NCBI GenBank assembly: GCA_029237695.1
Contig: CM055266.1
Coordinates: forward strand, 106,657,370 to 106,721,369
Length of the DNA: 64,000 nucleotides
Direction: 5' to 3'
Origin: Conchocele bisecta
Taxonomy: Eukaryota > Mollusca > Bivalvia > Lucinida > Thyasiridae
Under the pieces are notes generated by a model, which was not told the DNA's origin, did not search any database, and worked only from the letters and a program-made list of their open reading frames with translations. Each line of letters begins with the position of its first letter. The stretch's first letter is position 1. A program made the translations under genes and the position numbers. Positions 32,389-42,903 of this stretch are shown one piece after another.

Positions 32389-35300
32389 ATGATAACGCCA
32401 GAAACTAGAGCAGAAATAGAAAGTTTGAGGAGAGAAGCCAAATCTCTAGGGATTACTTATAGTAAAAGGTTGAGAGTTAGGGGGTTGACAAAGCGGATAA
32501 ATGCCACAAAGAATGAGGCGTTTATGAAGCGGTTTACCCGCGCCCACAAACGAGGAGCCTTTAAAGACCTCTCACTAGCAGAGGAAGTTGGTAACATAAT
32601 TCAAAAAGAAAGTATTGTGGGGTTAAGGGCTAGTGTAATAAAACCTTCAAGCACCAATAAGTTGTCTGAAATTAGACGCACAGACGACTCAATACCAAAT
32701 AATAAGAAAAAATATATCGTTCGCGCGATAGTGGCAGAAGGTGAAGAAATATTGAGGGATCACGATGAAACATTGGAAAAGGTAGAAAAGGGAAGACGGG
32801 TAGTTACATTTTCCTTTCGTAAACACATTGCATTAACGAGTCTGAACGCATGTCCGATAAACTCGCTCCGTATCTAACAACCAATTTTTATTTGAGATAT
32901 TCATATTCTTACAAGCTATAACATATGGAGGAAACTAAAAATGGAAAACCTATAACTATAATAATGCACAAAAATCTCGGTGGTAGCGAAACACTATCAT
33001 CAATGAAAACAGTTAAAAAATGGCTGTCAGATAAGGAGCAAACACGAATAATGTCCGAAAAAATAGACAGACCAAATACAAAGTGGAAGTTTGTATGATG
33101 GGTAGAGGTTTTTGTAAAGCTAATACAGGGCAGTAGGGGAATAGATTTGGGACTACAATCCAAAGAAGCGGCAGGAGGAGAACTTCCAGATTGGCTGAAG
33201 AATAAAAAAGGTATGTATTCTTTAGATAAGTATAATGACGAACTTTGTCTGTTCAGGTGTCTAGCTATGCATATGACAGATACAAGACCTGACAGATGTA
33301 CAGAAAAGGCGAAAGAACTTAGTAAGCAATATTTCGGTAGTAATGCGGTTTCACCAATTCCTTTTTCAGATCTGAAAAAGGTTGAAGAGTTTTTTAAAAC
33401 CGGTATAGAAGTATATCAACCCACCGAATGTAATGTATGGTGGTTGAAAAAGTTACCAGCGCACTATAAGGCAATAGGTAATAAACCAATGACAATAGGA
33501 CTGTTTAATAATCACGCATTTCTGATAAAAAACCTTAAAAACCTATCTAAAATTTACGCCTGCGATAATTGCAAGCAGAAATTCACGAAAGCGAGTAATA
33601 TGAAGAGACACGGACCAAAATGTATGAAAGGTGAGACAAAAGTAGTATGTGATGGTAATTATTTAGAGCGCCCGCGTTCGTCGTTCGAGAAAGCGTTCTA
33701 CCCAAAAAGTTCTAACAGTTATGGGGCGATCGATTGGATGTACTCTGTGGAAAAGCAGGAGGGAATTCACATTCACATTCACTTCGAGTTCTTCTTTTCT
33801 ATGCTTTGCATGAATCTCACACCCGTGCCAGTAACAGCCGTGATATTGATATATGGTATTAGTTTCTGTACAGTATCCATCTACTGGAGCTCCTAAAAAC
33901 CATCTTTCACCCCCGTGTTAACAGCAGTAAGTACGATATAAACTTAATAAAGAAATACCTAGTAGGCGAACTGGCATCAACAACAAAGAAAGTAATGGTA
34001 AGAAAACGTGCAAACGCAACAATATTTCTATTTACTCAAGAGTTTAGATTTCTTGATGTAATACTTTATCTAGGACCTGATGTAAGTTACGGTAGTTGGA
34101 TAAAAGCCTACGAATGCAAAGGACAGAAATCTTTCTTTCCTTACGAGTGGTTTGATTCTCCAGACAAACTGGATATAGAGAATTGGTATTCCAAACTATC
34201 TGGGAAAATGTTAATAGATGAAACAGAATTAAGTAAATGTCGTAGAATTTTCGAAGAAAATAATATGAAAACTTTCAGAGATTGGTTGAAATATTATAAC
34301 GATTTAGATGTAGCACCGTTCCTAGAAGCGGTGGAAAAAATGTGTGAATTTTATAAACACAGAGGTGTGGATATTTTCAAAGATGCGGTAACACTACCTG
34401 GAGTAGCTATACAATATTTATTGAGAGGAACCATTAAAGAACAAAAATCTTCAAAGACGATTATACCGGACGATGCTCTATATGCATCAAAAGAAAAAAA
34501 CATACGAAATTATGAAAGACGCTCTAGTTGGCGGTCCATCAATAGTATTTACACGATATGCAGAAGCTGGTGTTTCAAATATTAGATCTAATTCCACAGG
34601 AATTAACAAACCTTGCAAGGCTGTTTTGGGGTACGATGCAAACGCGTTATATTTATCTACGTTAAATAAAGATATGCCGTGTGGAAAATAAACTATACAT
34701 CGTATAGATAACCCACATAACCCTAAACTTATTAAAAAGTTTTGTAAAAGAGTTTTATCTGGAGCATGGTTTGGGTTTGCGGAGGTGGATATAGAAGTTC
34801 CACACAACTTAAAAGATAAGTTTTCTGAAATTTCCCCAATATTTATAAACAGAGAAATAGAGGTTGATGAAGTTCCCGCACACATGTTTAAAATATTTAA
34901 AAGATACTGGCCGAACAAGAGGAGATGGAAAAAAATTGGTGGGATCTGTGACCGCCACTAAAGTATTGCTGTACGCGCCACTGTTGAACTGGTATTTAAA
35001 ACACGGCCTAGAAATAACTGGAGTTCATCGTGTTATAGATTATATTAGTGGAAAACCATTCGAATGGTTCGCAAAAGAAGTTACAGCCGCAAGACGAATA
35101 GGCGATGTAGAACCAAATAAGAAACCAGTAGCCGACATAATGAAATTATTAGGAAACTCGTGTTGTGGAAAAATGATAGAGGCAACGGAGAGACATTTAA
35201 ATACGACATATACACAAAATGAAACCTGTGTTGACAAAGCATTAAGATCTGCATTCTTTGACGATTTGGAAGAGATAGGAGATGCGTACGAAATATCTTC

Positions 35301-35899
35301 AAGAAAACCCAGGTGTGCGGTAAAGAGACCATTCCATTGTGGAATAGCGGTTTATCAACTAGCTAAATTGAGAATGTTGGAATTTTACTACGAATTTCTA
35401 GACAAATACGTAAAAAGAGAAGACTTTGAATTAATACAGATGGATACTGATAGTATGTATATATGAGTTAGTGGAAAAACGATAGAGGAATTGATTAGAC
35501 CTAACTTACTAGACGAGTTTGAAAAAGAAAAAAAGAAATGGTTGGCTTGGGATAAATGGAGCGAAAGAGAGCCCGGACTTTTCAAAATGGAATTCAGCGG
35601 GGATAGGGCGATAGCGTTATCTAGTAAGTGTTATTTCGTAGAAAAATTTAATTCCAAATTAAAATTAATAAAAACTCTGCGAAAGGAATGTCCAAGAGAA
35701 CTAACAATTTAAATTGGGATAGATATAAACGAGTACTAAGTGAAACTACAGAATATGGAAAACACATTATAGATGTAGCACAAAATAGATGATTTAAAAT
35801 GAAAGACGGCGTTATAAAAACGTACCTAAATTAGGACTTTCGGCATACTACGATAAAAGACGCGTGTTACCAGACGGAATACATACAGAACCTCTCTAA
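32389..35899 (+). pseudogene. Protein-primed DNA polymerase B of Polinton 2, broken, with internal inversion
   Basis: It starts MITPETRAEIESLRREAKSL and is homologous along its length to the Polinton 1 enzyme but clearly diverged and AT-rich. Landmarks are the zinc-finger-like CDNCKQKFTKASNMKRH (about 33560), YNDLD (about 34300), motif A YDANALYL (about 34640), motif B region KLLGNSCCGK (about 35150) and motif C DTDS (about 35450). Lesions include a frame change near 32840, stops near 33096, 34689 and 35464, frame changes near 34480 and 34880, and further ones after 35650. The HGCYWHGC block lies inverted at about 33800-33930. The stretch with the first exonuclease motif is missing after it, so proofreading and polymerisation are both lost. 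Confidence 0.9.
33790..33935 (-). other. Inverted segment inside the Polinton 2 polymerase gene
   Basis: Read on the - strand, this segment encodes HGGERWFLGAPVDGYC and then YHGCYWHGC, matching the same region of the Polinton 1 polymerase (about 14866-14960) that is on the + strand there. The forward frame here is meaningless (ends SIYWSS). The left border lies in a CATTCACATTCAC repeat. Directly right of it the polymerase resumes at KYDINLIKKYL, several hundred bp further along than expected. Confidence 0.8.
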
Positions 35900-35946
35900 T
35901 GTTTTATTTAATTAATAATTTTGAAAAAATTAAGAAAATTAGCAAT

Positions 35947-36958
35947 CTAAAGACTCTGACGATTCGGGGGTAGCTGGGTGTCAGAAGGCACCATAAGAAG
36001 TTCTTCGCGAACAAACCCTCGAGATGACCCATCATCCAAATAGTAGAGCACGGACTCATCGGGTTTGGTAATAGATCGATCTAGATGATATACATTGAGA
36101 GACCACACGGGATCAGTCGCGCGGCGGCTGCCACCTTCGAGCTCTCCCGGTTGATAGAGGTACCGGACGTCAATATCTGATGGAAGTCGTTGCTCCTCTA
36201 AACCAACGTGTCGCCCGCGCGAGACGGCAGAGGGCTTGCTCGTCACCCTTTTAAACTTGATAGCATCTACTGGCTTCTTACCTATCAATCTGGTCACCTC
36301 TCCGTTCAGTGCGTAGACCACGGCGGGCAGTCTGGCCACCCACTCGGTCGATCGTGAATGAGGGTCTACAAGTTCTTTGGCGTATTGCCAGGGTTCGATT
36401 GAAGCGCTCCACGATCCCCTGGTCCAGGTGGATGTTGACGCGGCTGCGTCTGACAGAAATGTTGTGCTTAGACAATAGATGAGAGACCGCGCCCATGAAC
36501 TCGCGGCCGGGATCGACCTGGAGAAGATTCGGCCATTTGAGAGGACTCCTCTTATATATTCGGGAAAGAGCCTCGGCCACCTCCTTAGACTCTTTAGTGG
36601 CCAACGGCTCAGCCCCCTTATAACGACTCGCTACGTCAACGATTGTCAGTGCGTACTTGTACGTCTTGCAACCGACGCGATCGTGAGGTAGAAACAGGAG
36701 ATCCGCTTGGTGAACTTGGTTCGGCACTGGCACGTCGAATTTCGGGCGCGGAATATTGTGAGGCGCGGGTAAATAGATCTGCCAGATGGCCTGCTTCTTG
36801 AGCCATTCCTTGACAGCGTTTTCTGAAACCTTGGTCGCCGCCGCGAGGTTCTTGATGGCAGCGAGTCCCTTCCAGTAGCCGCGGGGGCTGTAGTATGTGT
36901 TTGCTAGCTTGCGCGCTAGGCGAACCGATAGTTTGGTATCAAGTTTGCGCGTGTTCAT
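35947..36958 (-). pseudogene. Retroviral-type (DDE) integrase of Polinton 2, frameshifted
   Basis: The first 226 codons keep all catalytic landmarks: HQADLLFLPHD, LQVDPGREFMG and DQGIVERFNRTL. The frame then shifts near 36390, and a small piece of the following helix is lost. The C-terminal domain (RYLYQPGELEGG, PVLYYLDDG-like) continues in the second frame to 35947. At nucleotide level it is very close to the Polinton 1 copy but retains the ~145 bp that are deleted there. The polymerase gene ends about 48 nt away, tail to tail. It would have joined the element's ends to target DNA. Confidence 0.9.
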
Positions 36959-37299
36959 CGTATGCGAAGTATTCTAATATATCGGACAATCTCCAACATG
37001 CCCTCGCCAGATCGTCCGGTAACTGCGTCGATAATAATAAACCTTTGTTGGAAGTACAATTGCGATTGGGGGTTAAGTTCTGAAGGAACCTCGGAAAATC
37101 TAATTCATCCAATCCACCAAGGATTGGTGGAGGAATATAACATCCGCTTTGCGAAAAGGGTGGCCGCTTTTTTGTCCTCGCGCCACGTCTCGAGAGAATC
37201 TCGGGCCAGATGAATCATACTCTTTGCACCGGGTAAACTGTATTTAAGGGACGTGTAGCCTACATCGATCATAGCGTAATAAAGTTCGTCAACTAACAT
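36955..37299 (-). pseudogene. Polinton-conserved small protein (MLVDELY family), truncated by frame change
   Basis: It starts MLVDELYYAMIDVGYTSLKY. Codon 33 is Arg, where the Polinton 1 copy has a stop. The open frame ends after 64 codons at WWIG. The following DNA is still homologous to the Polinton 1 gene up to the integrase start, in other frames. A variant of the palindrome (CAATTGCGATTGG near 37059) lies in this second half and is disrupted in Polinton 1. Function is unknown. Confidence 0.65.
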
Positions 37300-37362
37300 C
37301 GTTCTATATATATATATTTTTATAAAAATAATTTTTTTTAATTAATTAATTGGAAATCTCGA

Positions 37363-37782
37363 TTAGATATAGTAGGTGACGATACCCACCACACCCATTC
37401 CCACGACGATGAACGCGATCTCGTGTTCTTTTTGGGGCTCTGACGGTACATAGAAATCTGAAAATTGGGGCTCGCGATCCAGCGGCGCGAGACTTTTCTG
37501 TGGACATGCCAGCGCGTACTCGCGGTTGGCTTCTTCAACGTTCTGAACAGTTTGTGTGGCGTGATTCTCTCGGCGAAGCTCTTCGTTGACCCAGTCCAGA
37601 TGGGCGGTTCGTTTTTTTGACCACACTTCCTTTGCGGTATTGAGTTGTTCTACAGCTAAATCGTGACGCTTGCGCTCCTCATCCACGTTCGAGCTTCTCA
37701 TTTTAGAGAATAAAAAGTTGCTACCGCTGAACGCCAATGCGTTTACAAGCGCACCACCTATCATTATTCCGATCGAAGCCAT
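37363..37782 (-). CDS. Polinton-conserved membrane/coiled-coil protein (139 aa)
   Basis: Ortholog of 18681-19112, and intact. I start at MASIGIMIGG (37782) because the upstream in-frame extension is not conserved. It has an N-terminal hydrophobic segment, a charged heptad region (ERKRHDLAVEQL, DWVNEELRRENH), the conserved PQFSDFYVPSEPQKE block, and a C-terminal membrane helix ending GIVTYYI. The upstream gene's stop is at 37784-37786, immediately before this ATG. Role unknown, perhaps virion membrane-associated. Confidence 0.78.
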   Translation of the reverse strand: MASIGIMIGGALVNALAFSGSNFLFSKMRSSNVDEERKRHDLAVEQLNTAKEVWSKKRTAHLDWVNEELRRENHATQTVQNVEEANREYALACPQKSLAPLDREPQFSDFYVPSEPQKEHEIAFIVVGMGVVGIVTYYI

Positions 37783-37783
37783 T

Positions 37784-38017
37784 TTATTTCCATATATTAA
37801 CGTGTAGAATTCCAACTTTAATTAGATAATCTCGGGTCAAAACTGCGGCCGCTACATCTAAGGTAGCGAGCCCTACGTCTCTCACAGTAAAGTCCAATTT
37901 GGGAGCGGACCCTCCTAGGGCCATCTTTGATAGTCTATCATACCCGATACTGAAACCCGATATCACCACGGCGTGATAAAGCGCATTCACTATCATTTTA
38001 CCATCTTGTTCTGCCAT
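37784..38017 (-). CDS. Polinton-conserved 77-aa protein
   Basis: The intact version of the gene at 19113-19346 starts MAEQDGKMIVNALYHAVV and ends GILHVNIWK. It is mildly hydrophobic at residues 8-25 and contains DFTVRDVGLATLDVAAAVLT. The spacing to both neighbours is nearly zero. It has no motif I can tie to a function, but its preserved frame in one of two decaying elements supports it as a real gene. Confidence 0.72.
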   Translation of the reverse strand: MAEQDGKMIVNALYHAVVISGFSIGYDRLSKMALGGSAPKLDFTVRDVGLATLDVAAAVLTRDYLIKVGILHVNIWK

Positions 38018-38032
38018 TGTTGATAATTATAA

Positions 38033-38634
38033 TTATTGCATATAAAAGGGATCGCGATCAATGTTTAAATGGGGCGCATCCAATTGCGATTGGTGTTTCG
38101 TAACTGTTTTTGGATGAATTGATGGGGGTGGTTTTTTCGATAAGGATTGGTGTAATAGGGGGTATTTCCACACGCACAGGGCACCAACAACTGCGAGACC
38201 ACCGCCAACAACCCAACTCCAATTCGTGAATTGGGGTTCAATCGGATTCGTCCAACCTCGATTGGGTGTTGAGTGTGCTTCCAATTCGTGAATTGGGGGT
38301 GTTGTTGCACTCAACACTGTTGAACCTGATTGCGCTGTCTTCAGATGTTTTGCTGTCTCCGTCCCCGATTGCAACGACTGTTTAGCCTCTCGAAGCTCGG
38401 CGAGTATTTTATCTTGTTTAACTTTTCGGGTGGCAGCCGCCGCCCGCCCAGCTGCCTGTCTTTTTGGGTTTTTATGTCGTGCAACCCCCATCGCGATTGG
38501 GTTGGAGGATCAATCGGAGTTGCAAGTGCTGCAATCGGGTTCGAAATTGGAGTTGGAGCAATCCCCAACACCGTTGGAGCTGCAATCGGGGATTGCTGTT
38601 CCGTCACTCTCGCAGGTGTGTCTTGTGTCATCAT
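38033..38634 (-). pseudogene. Polinton-conserved Pro/Thr/Ile-rich membrane protein, frameshifted
   Basis: Ortholog of 19346-19921. It starts MMTQDTPARVTEQQ at 38634, and the frame changes near 38490 at a palindrome variant (CATCGCGATTGG, against ACTCCAATCGCGATTGG in Polinton 1). From there MGVARHKNPKRQAAGRAAAA continues to the membrane helix (WVVGGGLAVVGALCVW) and the tail HLNIDRDPFYMQ. This copy has additional palindromes (38080-38093 and CCAATTCGTGAATTGG twice around 38218-38300) that lengthen the low-complexity linker. Confidence 0.7.
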
Positions 38635-39231
38635 TTATGATATTAATATTAGGGCTTATAGTTCGTGGGCATATATGTCCAAATTGACAGTATTTACCCG
38701 TGGTCAACGCGGTTGTCAGCGGAGCTAAGTACATTCCAAACTTGTGATAAATTGAGCAGCAGGCTGTTCTAAGAGTGTGACCTATAAAAGGGTCAGACTC
38801 TAGATCGCCAATCAATCCCGCGGTGTTTGGTATAGGGAGAAGTATACTAACGGCGGTTGCGTACAAATGAATAGCCGCCGATCCAAGAGTTTTGTCATCT
38901 CCGCACCTAACCTAGATTCGTATCGCGCATACATTTTATCGATCTCCGCATCTGACATCTTATCCACCTGAAAAACTGAGAGACGCCTACCGAGATAATG
39001 CTCCGATTGTCCCCCAGCAACCAGCGCAGCTAGCCGCTCTCGTCGCGCCGCGTTTTCATTTTCATTCTGAGTCGTTGCACTCAACCCAATACCAACTGTC
39101 GTTGGGGTTGAAGTTGATCCCGATTACTCTGTCGGAGTTGATGTTTCATTATCTTTCAGGAAAGATACCGTGTCGACAGTCGGAGTTGAGGTTTCTTCCA
39201 TTAGCTGATCGAGAAGTTCGTCGCAGTTCAT
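38510..39231 (-). pseudogene. Polinton-conserved MNCDELL protein, frameshifted
   Basis: Ortholog of 19797-20480. It starts MNCDELLDQLMEET at 39231. A stop ends the first frame in the variable linker (39124). ARRERLAALVAGGQSEHYLGR continues in a second frame to about 38895, where one T of a T-run is missing compared with Polinton 1, and the C-terminal part (FIGHTLRTACCSIYHKFGM) is in a third frame. The last ~125 nt overlap the next gene as in Polinton 1. Confidence 0.7.
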
Positions 39232-39372
39232 TATTGCTAATTTTATTAAAATTAATTTAACTATTCTAACAAGTCTCATCACTTTAACATATTGCCAAGC
39301 GCACCACCCGATACTTATGATCACCATTATGCTCGCAACAAAGCTCGCAGCGGAGCACCAAATTGTTAACAT
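39232..39372 (-). CDS. Possible small membrane protein upstream of the MNCDELL gene
   Basis: It starts MLTIWCSAASFVASIMVIIS, followed by IGWCAWQYVKVMRLVRIVK: one membrane helix and a basic tail. It matches the segment at 20481-20627, but the junction to MNCDELL differs (KLILIKLAI here). This suggests a separate short protein whose stop has been lost, or an N-terminal anchor. Confidence 0.45.
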
Positions 39373-39555
39373 TGTTAACCATTGTTCAGCATTTGTTCAA
39401 CATTTGTTAAGCATTTGTTCAGCATTGTTCAGCAATTGCTAAGCATTGTTCAACATTGTTCAGCAATTGCTAAGCATTTACTCGGCAGTTACTAACGAGC
39501 GTTAAGTAATTGCTGATTAATTTTATAATTTTCTTAAAATTAATTATAAAATTAA
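39371..39555. repeat. Expanded TTGTTCAGCA tandem repeat and AT palindrome
   Basis: About nine imperfect units of CATTGTTCAGCA, CATTTGTTAAG or CAATTGCTAAG fill 39371-39485. A near-perfect palindrome around TTTATAATTTTCTTAAAATT then lies at 39515-39565 by the ATPase stop. Polinton 1 has a shorter repeat and no palindrome of this size. No gene is seen. Confidence 0.6.
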
Positions 39556-40170
39556 TTAATTGATAACTTTATAAGCAGTTGGTTGATCAGTCTTTACCAG
39601 AAGCTTGGCGTGCTTAGTTTCCGAAAGCATCCGTCGAACCTCCAGGCGCTCCTCGCGCGTTGGGATAACGTCGTTCTCTCGAAGACAGTCATCGAATGAG
39701 TCTCGGTCCTTGCAGTGAAAGAGGGCGACCCATTTCGTTTGCTCGCGCAGATCCTTGAGGACGGCGTTGTACTTTTGAGTGGATATCCAAACGCTTTGTC
39801 TAGCATGGCGGCCAGAAAATGCGAGCTCGGAGAGCATATCCTTCTTTTTGGTCATCGCCGCCTTGGCCGAGCAATCGTCAATCACGTATAGGGTGGGCTC
39901 ACCCTGGAATCTTTGGTATAAACCACGCAACCAATCGTGAAGCCTATCACCGGGGTCAATAACGTATACCTCAGGGTCGGTCCATATCCACGGGCACCGC
40001 TGATAAGTATCGTTGTGCCGCACAGTGGGACACAGGATCACAATGTGACGAAAGGCATCGCGGTAGGACTCCTCGAGCAAGTCGAGGATGAAAACCGTTT
40101 TTCCACATCCTGTCTGCCCACATATTATGGCAGAGTGGGCATCTTCAATCGTGAATTGGTATTGATTGCT
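39556..40170 (-). pseudogene. Polinton packaging ATPase, N-terminus lost
   Basis: This is homologous to 20731-21378. Walker A (GQTGCGKT) and Walker B (LYVIDDC, with the acidic pair intact) are both in one open frame to the stop. The first ~12 codons, including the ATG and the overlap with the capsid gene, are replaced by ~40 bp of AT-rich palindrome-like sequence (TTAATTAATCATTTTTAAAA), with an in-frame TAA before ISNQYQF. It would have powered DNA packaging. As it stands it has no proper start. Confidence 0.88.
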
Positions 40171-40210
40171 AATCTTCTTAATTTTTTAAAAATGATTAAT
40201 TAATAAATCG

Positions 40211-41502
40211 TTAGAGTGCTGAGACGTATCGGCCATCTTCGATGTTGAGTTGTGCGTCTGTAATTATATATAAGTACACGTTCAATGGCCCATTTCCATC
40301 CGCCTCTTTGGTTATCTGGATCGTCACACCCTCACTAGCGTTCTCAACTTGGCGTCCGCTGCCGTGTATTTGGTCGTCGTCGCTGGCTCGCATGTCTAGC
40401 CACAACGCGTATTTGGTATTCAGGAACTCCGCGAGGGAGACGGCTGAGAGATGCAGGTCTTTGGCAACCGCGGCAACCTCCGGAGAGCGCTTAGAGCCGG
40501 CAGCAAACTGCTTTCTGACTTCGTCCCACTGCTGGTGCGCGCAAAGACCCGCACTGTAGAGTTGGTTGGGGACTCCCTCGATCGTCACCTCTACCTTCGT
40601 GATTTTGGGGTTATAAAATTTGTCTGGTTTTCTAGCACCGAGCGCGAACCGAGCATCCTCGAACAACATCCGTATACCTTTCATCGAGCGGGCGGGTACG
40701 TTGACATTAATATTCCACAATGTGTCGCCTTTGTCTTTCGTCATCTTGCGGTGACGAAGAACTCGGTCGTAAAGTATGGCAACGCGCCCGGCGTACTGGG
40801 TTCTGATCAATCGCGCGAGTTCGGACATCGTGACCATGTCGTCCTCCAGCGAAACATTATCGATCGTATACGCCGATGTCATGTCGGTGGCTATGATAAC
40901 TCGACCGTAGTCGTTGAACGTTAGTTCGTATTCGAGGCGGTCAGCCAAAGCACTCTGATAGTATGGCATGTGGCTTTCCAGCAACTCAAAGTCGAGCTGG
41001 ATGTAGAATCGGTTACCGTAAGCGGCCGCGATTGCGTTGTCGCTCGCGACGTTATCTGCCTTGTTACCAGCCCCGATTAAAGTTTGGTTACGTTCTTATT
41101 TTTGCTGGCGTCAATACCCTGATAGACCGCGTTTTCGCGCTCTTGTGTCGTCTTCCACAGGTCCTGATAGCAATGGTAGACGTCGCTGTCGTCGATCGAC
41201 ATCACCTCATTACCAGAAATCTTTATCATGGTCTTCTTGACGATGGCGCGACCCAGGTTCTGAACGACGGCTCGGTCCGCGTCAGTCGACGTCAGCGAAA
41301 TATTGAAAGCGAGGCGAACAGTCCCCTGCACATTGACGTCGTTAGATCCGAGGTTGGGGAAGCGGACTAAGGGCTGTTGGTTCTGGTCGATCGTCGATGG
41401 GTTGTTCGTAATAACGACACTCTGTCTCACACCTTTTGCCCCGAGGGGCTCACGCAGTCTGCGGTATGGATTGAGTTTGCGACCGTATTGACTCGAAGAC
41501 AT
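40211..41502 (-). pseudogene. Major capsid protein (double jelly-roll) of Polinton 2, one frameshift
   Basis: This hexon-type subunit of the icosahedral shell is nearly complete at about 430 codons. It starts MSSSQYGRKLNPYRRLREPL. The first jelly-roll part contains NNPSTIDQNQQPLVRFPN, RLAFNISLTSTDADRAVVQN and KISGNEVMSIDDSDVYHCY. The frame changes near 41085. The second part contains NRFYIQLDFELLESHMPYY and ends NVYLYIITDAQLNIEDGRYV. Except for that shift it is open. The start lies 74 nt from the divergent acidic-protein gene. The Polinton 1 copy lacks ~540 bp of this gene. Confidence 0.9.
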
Positions 41503-41575
41503 AATTTAGTGAATCTGTATTAAACCCGTATGGTTTTGTCTTTAATACATAATTAATTTTAAGAAAATTATAAAG

Positions 41576-42903
41576 ATGGCTGATTACGATAATGAAATGT
41601 ATGAAATCGGCAGAGACGATTACCTCGATGGTGATGATGATGATGATAATGACGAAACACCCTTGATACAGCCTCCAGTTCCAATCCAATCGCAATCGGG
41701 GGAATTAGGTGGCGCTACCAGCAGCGTTGGTCAAAGTCGGGAATTGCGCGATGGAGCCGTAAACGACTACTACAACAATTTGGCACAAATCGGTCTGGTC
41801 ACGTCTGTCGGTCGCGACTACTCCAAGTTCGAAATGGATATGCGTGGTAGGTTGCGACTAAAATCATCAAATATCCAGATCATCAACATGAATACCGGTA
41901 AACCCCTATCGCTAAACACCATTGCAGGAAACCGGGGCGGTGGCGAAATCATAAAGAACGAACTAGGATTTCCAGATTGGACGCGTGGTAAAACAATTAT
42001 GCCGACCCGCGCTGTAGAGGCCCTACAGTCTACCGACGAAACGATGGCGAAGACGGCCTCCGCATAAGAAACAATCGAGCTCAGCGAGGTCCCTCAAGTA
42101 GCCACCGACGCTATTAACACGATGGAGACCACGTTCAGTGAAAATGAAATACTCAACCTGTCTAACGATGACCCACTGTTACCTCTTATCGAACTCCGGG
42201 GCCTCGATAAGGTTATGCAAACGGTCCGGAGCGAACTGGTCCTTAACTCTCCAAACTCTCGTCGCTGGATGAACATATCGCGCTAGAAGAAAGAAAACTA
42301 GAGGAAGCCGGTGGCGATAGAGAATCTACCGAGCGGATCACCGAACGCCTGCAGTCGTTGCGGGATGAAAGAGCAGCTCGTTTGGAGGCTGCCTCGACTA
42401 ACCATGAGGCTCTCCGCACCCAAATAAGTCGGATCCGCGAAACAATCTCGAGGGTCCTGCACGAGGAGACGACACTCGGTGAGCGCCTTCGCACTCTGTT
42501 CAGAGAACAGGGCATCACGATAGCATTGTTCAGAGAACAGGGCATCACGATAGCAAGCATCCTCGCGGCTATCGGCATGACTATGTCGACCATAATTCTA
42601 GCTTTCACTGGTGGTGCGGCGCCACCACCCACGCCAGCACCCACACCACCACCCGCGCCATCCGGTGCAGCCAAGGAGTGGGTAAAAAAACAACTAAAAG
42701 CCCTCGCCAGTCTCCTGGCTAAATTAGCCGAAAAGGCGGCTGCCGCACTACCTGGACTGATCGGAAGTATCGTTTCTTACTTGCTATCTATATTATCAAA
42801 AACGGCCGGATGGCTAGCTAAAAATACTTGGGCTCTAATAGTGGCAATCGCCGGTCTCCTACTATTCTTCACCAGAGAGTTCCTAAAACCAAAGCGCAAA
42901 TAA
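41576..42903 (+). pseudogene. Polinton-conserved acidic/Pro-rich/hydrophobic protein, broken
   Basis: Ortholog of 22137-23393. The N-terminus is acidic (DGDDDDDND), and the middle block GAVNDYYNNLAQIGLV...ELGFPDWTRGKTIMP is conserved. A TAA lies near 42065 and a frame change near 42230. The rest is open from 42358 to the end: charged helices, LFREQGITIA twice in tandem (a short duplication absent from Polinton 1), a Pro-rich linker, KKQLKALASLLAKLAEK, and a final membrane helix (WALIVAIAGLLLFF). The intact C-terminal half shows the gene's original end, FLKPKRK. Confidence 0.72.
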
